Part shown: positions 1-5,870 of the stretch, piece by piece | Position numbering within the stretch: the first letter of the stretch is position 1 | Layout of the letters: every line of letters begins with the position of its first letter | Origin: Peptococcaceae bacterium | GTDB lineage: Bacteria > Bacillota > Peptococcia > DRI-13 > UBA5745 | Direction of reading: 5' to 3' | NCBI GenBank assembly: GCA_031264885.1 | Contig: JAISDM010000136.1 | Location: 1 to 5,870 of the forward strand | Length of the DNA stretch: 5,870 nt | Notes under the pieces: model-generated | Databases searched by the model: none | Told to the model about the DNA's origin: nothing | What the model saw: the letters and a program-made list of their open reading frames with translations, nothing else | Translations under genes and position numbers: made by a program

Positions 1-1085
1 ATGAGGACAGCGGCGTTACGCCGCCGCCCACGGTTTATGTCACGGGTATTACGGTGACCGGGGGCGCGGCCATCAGCGCGAAGGGCGGAACCTTGCAGCT
101 GACGGCCCATGTCACGCCCGGCAGCGCCACGGATAAAACCGTGGCCTGGAGTGTTGTGAGCGGCGGCGGATACGCGGCGGTGGACGGGGCCGGCCTTGTG
201 ACCGCGAAAGCCGACGGTAAGGCGGTCATACGCGCCGCCGCCCGGGACGGCTCCGATGTGTACGGGGAGATCACGGTCACCGTCTCCGGGCAGACGTCGG
301 GCGGCGGGGGTTCCCCGGGCGGAGGCGGAGGCGGCGGTGATGGCGGCGGAAGCGGCGGTTCCCCGGGCGAAGTTCCTCCGAGCGGCGGCGGTTCTTTGGG
401 GGGCGGCGGAGACAGCGGAGGCGGCGGTTCCTTGGGGGGCGGCGCCTCAACGGCGAATGGCGGTGTTTCGGCGGCGGACGTCAGCGCGCAAGATACGAAA
501 AACGAACCTGTATGGCGTAATCCTTTCGTCGATGTACGTGAAAGCGACTGGTTTTACGGAGACGTCGTCTACGCGGCGCGGAAAGGTCTGCTCAACGGTA
601 CCTCAGCCGCCGCGTTCAGTCCCGGCGCGCCGATGACCCGCGCCATGCTGGTAACAGTGCTGCACCGCCTTTCCGGAAGCCCAAGCGCGGCGGGATCGTC
701 CGGTATGTTCAGCGATGTCGCGGCAGACGCCTGGTACGCCGGCGCGATGGCCTGGGCGGCGGAGAACGGGCTTGCGGCCGGCATCGGCGGCGGTCTGTTC
801 GCGCCGGACGCGTCCGTTACGCGGCAGGATTTGACCGTGCTGTTTCTGCGGTACGCCCGGTACATTCATAAGGAACTCCCGCCCAAGTATACATATGTGA
901 AATTTGCGGACGACAGTCAAATAGCCGGTTACGCCCGGCTGGCGGTGGAGAACCTTTACGAAGCGGGCGTCGTGGGCGGCAAGCCTGGCAATCTGTTTGA
1001 TCCCTACGGATCCGCGACGCGGGCCGAGACGGCGGCCATGCTCCACAGGCTGGTCACGATTTTTGAAAGCGGCTCTGTGAATTAA
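1..1085 (+). CDS. SLH-domain surface protein with Big_2 domain, 5'-truncated
   Basis: This is the C-terminal 360 residues of a secreted cell-surface protein. The frame is open from base 3 with no stop, so the gene begins upstream; the GTG at 54 lies inside the Ig-like domain and is not a credible start. Visible domains in order: a Big_2-type bacterial Ig-like fold (about 36-290, opening with VYVTGITVTG and closing with GEITVTVSG), a very Gly/Ser/Pro-rich flexible linker (about 291-460), then three SLH domains starting at the Phe codons at about 525, 708 and 903. Each SLH has the F-x-D-V/D opening and a TR-x-(E/D/M) segment (MTRAML, VTRQDL, ATRAET); only the third keeps the canonical TRAE. SLH triplets bind pyruvylated secondary cell-wall polymer and anchor proteins to the wall. 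The N-terminal functional part is outside the window, so its activity is unknown. The stop is TAA at 1083. No classical terminator follows. Confidence 0.93.
   Translation, partial: EDSGVTPPPTVYVTGITVTGGAAISAKGGTLQLTAHVTPGSATDKTVAWSVVSGGGYAAVDGAGLVTAKADGKAVIRAAARDGSDVYGEITVTVSGQTSGGGGSPGGGGGGGDGGGSGGSPGEVPPSGGGSLGGGGDSGGGGSLGGGASTANGGVSAADVSAQDTKNEPVWRNPFVDVRESDWFYGDVVYAARKGLLNGTSAAAFSPGAPMTRAMLVTVLHRLSGSPSAAGSSGMFSDVAADAWYAGAMAWAAENGLAAGIGGGLFAPDASVTRQDLTVLFLRYARYIHKELPPKYTYVKFADDSQIAGYARLAVENLYEAGVVGGKPGNLFDPYGSATRAETAAMLHRLVTIFESGSVN
309..444 (+). repeat. Short direct repeats coding for the Gly/Ser linker
   Basis: Two families of in-frame direct repeats make up the linker. A 13-base unit GGTTCCCCGGGCG occurs at 309-321 and 357-369 (spacing 48 bases, 16 codons). 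A 25-base unit, beginning GGCGGCGGTTC and ending in GGGGGGCGGCG, occurs at 384-408 and 420-444 with one mismatch (T395 against C431; spacing 36 bases, 12 codons). The spacings are multiples of three, so gain or loss of copies would keep the frame. The encoded segments are GGGSLGGG-type, consistent with a flexible spacer between the Ig-like and wall-anchoring domains. Confidence 0.8.
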
Positions 1086-1094
1086 TGGTATAAT
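1086..1094 (+). promoter_or_regulatory. Candidate extended -10 promoter
   Basis: TGGTATAAT is a perfect TGn-TATAAT extended -10 match, one base after the TAA of the SLH gene. The best -35-like hexamer, TTGAAA at 1063-1068, is 20 bases upstream of TATAAT, which is too far for a normal spacer; an extended -10 can work without a good -35. If used, transcription would start near 1101 and give the lipoprotein-kinase pair a leader of about 200 bases containing the palindromic element. This is a sequence match only; AT-rich hexamers are uncommon in this GC-rich stretch, which helps the case slightly. Confidence 0.4.
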
Positions 1095-1118
1095 TTGGAA
1101 CGCGGGAACACACTCATC

Positions 1119-1242
1119 CCGTCATTCCGGGTCGTATCTTGTCATTCTGGGCTTGTCCCAGAATCCAGGTTCCTTGGCTTATCATTTTTGGATTCCGGGA
1201 CAAGCCCGGAATGACAGGGGACAGACAAGCCCGGAATGACGG
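1119..1242. repeat. Nested palindromic, MITE-like intergenic element
   Basis: The 124-base element is bounded by 13-bp perfect inverted repeats, CCGTCATTCCGGG (1119-1131) and its complement (1230-1242). Inside are two 26-base arms, 1141-1166 and 1190-1215, inverted to each other and matching at 24 of 26 positions around a 23-base centre. Each arm is itself a hairpin with a perfect 8-bp stem and 5-base loop: ATTCTGGG/CCCAGAAT (1144-1151 with 1157-1164) and ATTCCGGG/CCCGGAAT (1192-1199 with 1205-1212). A 17-base direct repeat, GACAAGCCCGGAATGAC, occurs at 1199-1215 and 1224-1240. The layout (GTCATTCC... ...GGAATGAC) recalls the palindromic intergenic repeats found in many bacterial genomes, such as the dRS3 type of Neisseria, but family identity is not established. 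It has no ORF and no clear target-site duplication. Mobility in trans by an unseen transposase is inference. Confidence 0.8.
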
Positions 1243-1285
1243 TGGTCTGAAGTGTAACAGTCCATTCAAGCCGATTCGGAATACA

Positions 1286-1295
1286 GGGGGGGAGG
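1286..1295 (+). promoter_or_regulatory. Shine-Dalgarno site of the lipoprotein gene
   Basis: A G-rich run ending in GGAGG (1291-1295) lies four bases before the ATG at 1300. It is a strong match to the anti-SD sequence and fixes this start, which is also followed directly by a convincing export signal. The spacing is slightly short if GGAGG is the paired core, but the longer G run to its left allows alternative pairing. Confidence 0.8.
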
Positions 1296-1299
1296 CAAT

Positions 1300-3408
1300 A
1301 TGAACAGACGCGCGACTGCTTTGTTTGCCGCCGTATACGCGGCGCTTTTGTTGATTTCGCCGGTCTCGTGCGGGGGCGGCGCCGGGCGGGCGGATTCTCC
1401 GCCTGCCTCTGCTTCGGAAGCGGCGCCGCCTGTGGCCACCACGGTCACGGCGTCCTCCGAACCGGCCCCGGATCCGGAGACGACGGCGTCCGCGGATCCT
1501 GGGATTACGCCCACCGCGGCGCCGGATCGGGCGGTGACGGCGGCTCTGGGGATCACGCCGCCCGCCGGTCTCGCGGAGGAATTGTCCGGCTTATGGGGGG
1601 CAATCGACGGCTCGACCGCCGCGATACCGCTGACGACGGCTCTCCACGCTGTCTTTGGCGGCGCCGGGGCGCCGCCGGAGCATTACACGACGCTCCACGC
1701 GTATTACAATCTGTATAACGGTTCGGCGGATCTTATCTTTGTCACATATCCCTCCGAAAGCGAGCTGGCTGCCGCGCGGGACTTGGGCATAGAGCTGGAT
1801 ATCATACCCGTCGTCAAGGACGCGCTGGTTTTTCTTGTGAACGCCGGGAACCCGGTGGACGGCGCGACCCTTGAGCAGCTGCGGAACATATACACCGGAA
1901 AAATAATGAACTGGAAAACCCTCGGCGGGCCTGACGAAAGCATCACGCCTTATCAGCGCGCTCCCGGATCCGGCAGTCAGACGCTGCTGACCAAATTGGC
2001 GATGGGCGGGGCGGAACCCATGCGCCCGTCTACGGAATGGATCATCGGGGCGATGGACATCTTGGTCGAGGTGGTGTCCAGCTACGACAACGGGCGGGAC
2101 GCCATCGGCTATTCGATGTTTTATTATGTCAACAATATGTACGGCAACAGCCGGTTCAAGCTCTTGAGCGTGGACGGCGTCCAGCCGTCGCGTGACACGA
2201 TCGCCCGCGGCGAATACCCGCTGGAGGACTATTATTACGCGGTCACGCGCAAGGATACGCCCGCCGGCAGTCCCTCGCGCCGGCTGGTGGACTGGCTGCT
2301 CACCGAGGACGGTCAGAGGGTGGCCGCCCGCGCGGGTTATATCCCGCTGCGGCCGCTGGAGAATGTACTCCCAGGCGAAGGGCTGGATCCGGTCTATCTC
2401 GGGGAGACGGATCATTCGAGGGGGACCGGAGGCACGGAGTTAAAGCCCGCGGACGCCCTGGATGAATTGGTCGTCCATGGCGTCCGGAAGCCGCTGTCGG
2501 ACGTATTCTACGACGGGTTCAACTACATCCGGCACATCAACAGTGAGATCATGGATTGGCTGAATTCCCCGATGAGCGCCTATCAGTACAGTGAATCTCC
2601 AGATGTTCCTCCCATGACGGAGAATTCCAAGCGTCCCTTTGCCGGCATACCGAGCGGCTACCCCAATTATGAGCTGGCGGATATGGGCAGCAATCACGAC
2701 CGGTACTTGCGCGTCCATCTGCCCGAGAGCAATCCGTTTTTCAGAGGCGGCATGACCTTCGATATCCGCCTCACATCCGACATAAGCCCCTATGGAGTGG
2801 GGGCAGAGGTTGAGGATTTTTCGGCAGAATACCACCGCGACAGGCGCATGCTGCCCAATGTGGATCTGTTCACGCTGACCGTGGAGCTGCCCCAATCGCC
2901 TGAGATTGCCGAGGAGATCAACAGGCGGCTGAAAGCGTGGACCGACGGCTTCCCTGGAGACGGCGACGCTGAATTGCTGGACGCGTTTGTGAAGTGGTAT
3001 ACGAATACCTGGGACGCCGACCTCTCCGAATATGCCTACTGGCTGCAGCCCGTCTATGGGCGGTGGGGCGATTACCTGTCCGTGAGCTACCCCTTGATGC
3101 TCCATGACGGTCCATGGACGCATCAGCCTGTGCTGCATACCCTATGCTTCGATATGAACACGGGCGAAGCCGTAAACCTCGCCGAACATCTTCCGCAGGC
3201 GCTTCCGTACTCGAAGGCGTCGGTATTCGATCCCATCGTCCGTTATGAAGCGGGGACGTCTCCTTCACAAGCCATTTACGCGGACTACGTCCCCGCCGAA
3301 GGGTCTGTGATGACATCTGCGTGGATATTGGAAGGCGGGGGGCTTGGCGCGTATGTGACCGAACCGGACGGCCGGAGGCTGCAAATTGACTTCTACGGCT
3401 GGGAATAG
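1300..3408 (+). CDS. PstS-like binding lipoprotein with C-terminal DUF3298/RsiV-like region
   Basis: This is a 702-residue exported protein. Residues 1-24 are a signal peptide (Arg3-Arg4, hydrophobic core, then SPVSC); Cys24 is the likely lipidation site, though Pro at -3 is not the usual lipobox Leu. A Ser/Pro/Thr/Ala-rich spacer (about 28-85) follows. Residues about 85-352 look like a PBP_like/PstS domain: DGST at 103-106, ADLIFVTYPSE around 143-153, the family signature IYTGKIMNWKTLGG at 197-210, and RAPGSGSQT at 220-228, corresponding to the R...SGT anion-binding loop. Residues about 522-702 resemble DUF3298 (RsiV/PdaC type): LTVELPQ...EINRRL, YLSVSY at 592-597, FDMNTGEAVNL at 617-627. 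Canonical PstS is far shorter, so the C-terminal half is extra. No PstC, PstA or PstB gene adjoins, and a histidine kinase follows 39 bases later; a sensing role is therefore inferred over transport. The ligand is unproven: phosphate, another oxyanion or a wall-derived molecule are possible. Confidence 0.85.
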   Translation: MNRRATALFAAVYAALLLISPVSCGGGAGRADSPPASASEAAPPVATTVTASSEPAPDPETTASADPGITPTAAPDRAVTAALGITPPAGLAEELSGLWGAIDGSTAAIPLTTALHAVFGGAGAPPEHYTTLHAYYNLYNGSADLIFVTYPSESELAAARDLGIELDIIPVVKDALVFLVNAGNPVDGATLEQLRNIYTGKIMNWKTLGGPDESITPYQRAPGSGSQTLLTKLAMGGAEPMRPSTEWIIGAMDILVEVVSSYDNGRDAIGYSMFYYVNNMYGNSRFKLLSVDGVQPSRDTIARGEYPLEDYYYAVTRKDTPAGSPSRRLVDWLLTEDGQRVAARAGYIPLRPLENVLPGEGLDPVYLGETDHSRGTGGTELKPADALDELVVHGVRKPLSDVFYDGFNYIRHINSEIMDWLNSPMSAYQYSESPDVPPMTENSKRPFAGIPSGYPNYELADMGSNHDRYLRVHLPESNPFFRGGMTFDIRLTSDISPYGVGAEVEDFSAEYHRDRRMLPNVDLFTLTVELPQSPEIAEEINRRLKAWTDGFPGDGDAELLDAFVKWYTNTWDADLSEYAYWLQPVYGRWGDYLSVSYPLMLHDGPWTHQPVLHTLCFDMNTGEAVNLAEHLPQALPYSKASVFDPIVRYEAGTSPSQAIYADYVPAEGSVMTSAWILEGGGLGAYVTEPDGRRLQIDFYGWE

Positions 3409-3428
3409 ACGGCTCAGGGGTTATGTAT

Positions 3429-3436
3429 AAGGGAAG
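3429..3436 (+). promoter_or_regulatory. Weak ribosome binding site of the kinase gene
   Basis: AAGGGAAG lies 11 bases before the ATG at 3448, a rather long and weak SD arrangement. No better in-frame start exists: going upstream in this frame there is no ATG, GTG or TTG before the stop of the preceding gene at 3406-3408. Weak initiation here could set the kinase level well below that of the lipoprotein, which is inference. Confidence 0.5.
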
Positions 3437-3447
3437 CGGCGTTTTTA

Positions 3448-4776
3448 ATGAAAAAATTATACGCGTACCTCAAAAACGAATACTTCCGTGAAAGCCTCGA
3501 ACTCCGCGTCCAGTCGTTCAATCTCCTGGCTCTGGCGGGCATAGCGGCGGGGGTCGCCGCCGCGCTGAGTTCAATATGGACGAACGCGGGTGCGGGCAAT
3601 GTCATAAGCAATTTTGCGGCTTCCGCGCTGGCGTTTGTTTTGCTGCGCCTCACCGGGCATGGGAAAAAGCTGAGTTATCGGGTAAGCTGCTGGATGATCG
3701 CCGCCGGGGTGTTTATGCTTTTATTCCCATACATGTTCTTCACGGCGGGCGCTTATCGGAGCGGGATGCCTTGCTTCTTCGTGTTCGCCCTTATTTTCAC
3801 GGCGATTATGTTAGAGGGCAAGGGGGAGCGGAGCGCCGCGCTGTTCCTTGAGTTTTTGATATACGCCGCCTGTTGTTTTATCGCGTATTTTTATCCGGAA
3901 ACGGTCACGCCTTTTCCGACGGAATTTGATTATGTCCGCGATGTGATTATGGGGATAACCGTGTCAAGCGCTCTGCTCACGGCGGTCGTCCTGCTCCACA
4001 TCCGTATGTACCGCGTCCGGCAGACGCAGATTGGCGAGCTCAACCGCGAGTTGGAGGCGCGGAACGAAACGCTGACGCGCTATGACCGAATGAAAAGCGA
4101 TTTTCTCGCCGCCGTCGCCCATGAAATCAAAACGCCGCTGGATGTGATCGTGGCCGGCAGCCGGGACACGGTGGATTTGTTGGACGAGGCGCCCGTCGAT
4201 ACCGCCGAAATCATAAGCAATCAGGAAAAAATCGCGCAGCGGGCCATGCGGATTGACGCGATCATGATGGACTTAATGGATACCGCCGCCATTGAGAACG
4301 GGCGGCTTTCGCTTTCCCGCCGGCTGATTCGCCTCTCCGGGTTTTTGGAAGAGGTGTGCGGCGCGGCGTTCAAAAAATCGGACGCGCGCCATAACCGCCT
4401 TGTCTGCGATTTTCAGCCGGACCTGCCGCCGCTTTGGGCGGATCCGGCGCGGATCGAGCAGGTGATGGCAAATTTGATCTCCAATGCCGTCCGGCATACC
4501 CGGAACGGCGTGATTACGGTAAAACTCGCGCGGACGGGCAAAACCCAGGTTGTGAGTGTCACGGATGACGGCGAGGGCATGGACGCGGCGGTTCGGGAGA
4601 CCGCCCTGAGACAGTATGTGTCGTCGCACAACCGGGCGGAATACTGGCGGCACGGGATCGGCCTGTATCTCTGCCGCCAGATCGTCACGGCGCACGGCGG
4701 GGAGATTTGGATAGAGAGCGAACCGGGGCGCGGCGCGGCCGTGGCGTTTTCGCTTGGGGAGGAAAGCGAACAATAG
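3448..4776 (+). CDS. Six-TM sensor histidine kinase
   Basis: This 442-residue membrane kinase would autophosphorylate on His225 and pass phosphate to an unidentified response regulator. Six hydrophobic segments are visible at about 24-45, 51-66, 81-101, 107-122, 130-149 and 163-185, with short loops and no large extracellular domain. Segments 3-5 carry the FPYMFFTAG...SGMPCFF...LEGKG pattern that I associate with the N-terminal regions of many clostridial kinases and GGDEF proteins. A charged helix (about 186-215) leads into the HisKA domain with H-box FLAAVAHEIKTPL (219-231). The HATPase domain has the N-box NLISNAVRHT (342-351), G1 box DDGEGM (373-378) and G2 box HGIGLYL (402-408), then HGGEIWIES. 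A recognisable F-box is not evident between G1 and G2. The gene starts 39 bases after the lipoprotein gene with no terminator between, so co-transcription is likely. No response regulator is in the window. Confidence 0.93.
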   Translation: MKKLYAYLKNEYFRESLELRVQSFNLLALAGIAAGVAAALSSIWTNAGAGNVISNFAASALAFVLLRLTGHGKKLSYRVSCWMIAAGVFMLLFPYMFFTAGAYRSGMPCFFVFALIFTAIMLEGKGERSAALFLEFLIYAACCFIAYFYPETVTPFPTEFDYVRDVIMGITVSSALLTAVVLLHIRMYRVRQTQIGELNRELEARNETLTRYDRMKSDFLAAVAHEIKTPLDVIVAGSRDTVDLLDEAPVDTAEIISNQEKIAQRAMRIDAIMMDLMDTAAIENGRLSLSRRLIRLSGFLEEVCGAAFKKSDARHNRLVCDFQPDLPPLWADPARIEQVMANLISNAVRHTRNGVITVKLARTGKTQVVSVTDDGEGMDAAVRETALRQYVSSHNRAEYWRHGIGLYLCRQIVTAHGGEIWIESEPGRGAAVAFSLGEESEQ

Positions 4777-4797
4777 GGGCTTGCGCATAGAAGCGGT

Positions 4798-4817
4798 GGG
4801 GCGAGGGGGCGAGGGGG
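4798..4817 (+). repeat. G-rich tandem repeat between convergent genes
   Basis: The 44-base gap between the two convergent genes contains two tandem copies of CGAGGGGG (4802-4809, 4810-4817), preceded by GGGG at 4798-4801. No hairpin followed by a T run is seen in either direction; the best inverted pair is only GCTT/AAGC (4779-4782 with 4791-4794). Three G tracts of four to five bases plus the GG at 4795-4796 could allow a weak two-layer quadruplex, but this is speculative. Termination for both genes is therefore unexplained by sequence. Confidence 0.6.
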
Positions 4818-4820
4818 CGT

Positions 4821-5870
4821 TCAAATCAGCCAAACGGGGACGCGCCAGTTTTTCTTATCAATGGGGCGCAGGTCGTTGGCGAGGCATACGACGCTGCCCG
4901 GGCCGATTTCCATCTTCAGATGCCTTGTCATACCGTCAAAGCTGCGGTCGTCCGCAACGGGGTCCAGTACGCTGAAATGTTTCGTTGCTTCTGTGGGATT
5001 CGCGCTTTTTTTGATTTCAACAGGGAATAAAGTACCGTCTTGCTGGATAATCAGGTCGATTTCTTTCGTGTTGCTGTCGCGGTAGTAGTACAGCGGCGGC
5101 CTTTTTCCAATATTCACGAAGCTTTTGTAGATTTCCGACACGGCGTAGGTTTCAAAAAACGCGCCTGCCATTGCGCCGCTTTCCAGGACGGCGGCGTTTT
5201 GCCATTTCGTCAGATGGGCCGCGAGACCTGTGTCCAAAAAATACATCCTCGGCGCTTTGACCACGCGTTTCAACGCGTTGTTGTGGTAGGGCTCAATCAG
5301 CGTAATGACGCCGGAGGACACCAGCACGGACAGCCATTGTTTGGCGGTGGGAGCGGATATTTCCGCTTCTCTCGCCAGCGCTTCGTAGCTGACGAGGGTC
5401 CCCGTCCGCGCCGCCGCGATACATAAGAAACGGTAAAACGCCAATTCATCCGCCACCTGTGTCAGATCCCGCACATCGCGGCTTAGATAGGTCTGCGTAT
5501 AGGAGGAATAATATCCGTCCAAATCCAGATCCGGCTGTTCATAGACCCGCGGCATACCCCCTGAATGGATGCGCCCGAACACCTCCGGCAGGGTCATACG
5601 GGGGGCGGAATCCAGCCGCTTCATCAGTTGGGTTGGGTCGGTCGTGAACGAATCGAACAGCGTTCCGGTAATCTCGCTGTTTGACAGCCCGAACAGATGA
5701 ACGATGCCCACACGTCCGGCCAGACTCTCCGAGACGTTTTTCATCATGTGAAACATCTGTGAGCCGGTCAGCCAAAAATCTCCGTTTGTCTTGTGTTTGT
5801 CAACGTACATCTTGATATAGGGAAGGATTTCGGGGGCATATTGGATTTCGTCCACAATGACGGGCGGGGC
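4821..5870 (-). CDS. AAA_14/DUF4143 family ATPase, 5'-truncated by window end
   Basis: 349 residues are visible; family members are usually around 400-430, so the N-terminal part with Walker A lies beyond 5870. The frame is open to the window edge, and the protein entering the window reads APPVIVDEIQ, the Walker B segment; the GTG at 5855 encodes the Val of that motif and is not the start. Numbering from that Val: FWLTGSQ (sensor-1-like) follows early, then YLSRDVRDL with the Arg pair at 126 and 129, a winged-helix region at about 139-190 (YEALAREAEISAPTAKQWL), YFLDTGLAAHL, FFETYAVSEIYK, and a PD-(D/E)xK-like core D267...E280-x-K282 in EIDLII and FPVEIKK. This is the typical layout of a widespread, poorly characterised family in bacteria and archaea; the cellular role is unknown. 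It converges on the kinase gene and stops at TGA 4823-4821. No link to its neighbours is evident. Confidence 0.93.
   Translation of the reverse strand, partial: APPVIVDEIQYAPEILPYIKMYVDKHKTNGDFWLTGSQMFHMMKNVSESLAGRVGIVHLFGLSNSEITGTLFDSFTTDPTQLMKRLDSAPRMTLPEVFGRIHSGGMPRVYEQPDLDLDGYYSSYTQTYLSRDVRDLTQVADELAFYRFLCIAAARTGTLVSYEALAREAEISAPTAKQWLSVLVSSGVITLIEPYHNNALKRVVKAPRMYFLDTGLAAHLTKWQNAAVLESGAMAGAFFETYAVSEIYKSFVNIGKRPPLYYYRDSNTKEIDLIIQQDGTLFPVEIKKSANPTEATKHFSVLDPVADDRSFDGMTRHLKMEIGPGSVVCLANDLRPIDKKNWRVPVWLI

Noticed and set aside
54..56. GTG as the start of the SLH protein
   Set aside because: The frame is open to base 3 and residues before this GTG (VYVTGIT) belong to the same Ig-like domain, so the gene starts upstream of the window.
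1139..1185. A second promoter inside the palindromic element (TTGTCA at 1139, TATCAT at 1180)
   Set aside because: The hexamers are 35 bases apart, and the alternative TTGTCC at 1153 gives a 21-base spacer; neither is a credible pairing.
1141..1215. Intrinsic terminator of the SLH gene
   Set aside because: The inverted repeat is strong but no T run follows it on either strand, and the same units recur in truncated form at both flanks, which fits a repeat element better.
1119..1242. CRISPR array
   Set aside because: The units are in inverted and truncated orientation without regular spacers, and no cas gene is present.
1591..2415. A 274-codon open frame on the minus strand
   Set aside because: It lies wholly antisense to the PstS-like domain, whose protein shows clear family motifs. 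Long antisense frames are expected in GC-rich coding DNA, and its translation shows no recognisable domain.
2440..3138. A 232-codon open frame on the minus strand
   Set aside because: It is antisense to the C-terminal half of the lipoprotein gene; its translation has no recognisable motif and no supporting start context.
1300..4776. Phosphate ABC transport (pst) operon
   Set aside because: Only a PstS-like domain is present. The next gene is a histidine kinase, and no permease or transport ATPase is seen in the window.
4273..4833. A minus-strand frame overlapping the kinase 3' end
   Set aside because: It is antisense to the conserved H- to G2-box region of the kinase and overlaps the end of the AAA_14 gene; the translation is Arg/Pro-rich shadow sequence.
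5040..5426. Plus-strand open frame of 128 codons
   Set aside because: It is antisense to the conserved DUF4143 part of the AAA_14 gene and encodes no recognisable domain.
5853..5855. GTG as the start of the AAA_14 protein
   Set aside because: This codon is the Val in the Walker B segment VIVDEIQ, and the frame continues to the window edge, so the true start is outside.

Overview
The window is a stretch of a GC-rich, probably Gram-positive (Bacillota, Clostridia-like) chromosome. The reasons are an S-layer-anchored (SLH) surface protein, a lipoprotein leader, a purine-rich Shine-Dalgarno site, and a six-helix sensor kinase of a type common in Clostridia. The exact taxon cannot be read from the sequence. 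No rRNA, tRNA, CRISPR array or transposase gene was seen.

Layout: (1) Bases 1-1085, + strand, hold the 3' part of a surface protein: a Big_2 Ig-like domain, a Gly/Ser-rich linker built of short DNA repeats, and three SLH domains. Its 5' end lies outside the window. (2) Bases 1086-1299 are intergenic. They carry a candidate extended -10 promoter and a compact nested palindromic element (1119-1242) with 13-bp perfect terminal inverted repeats and two inner hairpins that differ by a compensatory base-pair change. (3) Bases 1300-3408, + strand, encode a 702-residue exported, probably lipid-anchored protein. It joins a PstS-like periplasmic-binding-protein domain to a C-terminal half resembling DUF3298/RsiV-type domains. 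(4) Bases 3448-4776, + strand, encode a 442-residue six-TM histidine kinase, 39 bases downstream and probably in the same transcript. (5) Bases 4821-5870, - strand, hold the 3' part of an AAA_14/DUF4143 ATPase converging on the kinase. Its Walker A region lies outside the window.

The most coherent functional unit is genes 3 and 4: an extracytoplasmic ligand-binding lipoprotein next to a membrane sensor kinase, with no ABC permease, no transport ATPase and no response regulator in view. My inference is that the lipoprotein may act as a sensor or co-receptor for the kinase rather than as a transport component. The SLH protein and the AAA_14 protein look like ordinary neighbours with no evident link to this pair. 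Nothing here proves a new system. The two points most worth following up are the fusion lipoprotein/kinase pair and the palindromic element placed in what may be their leader.
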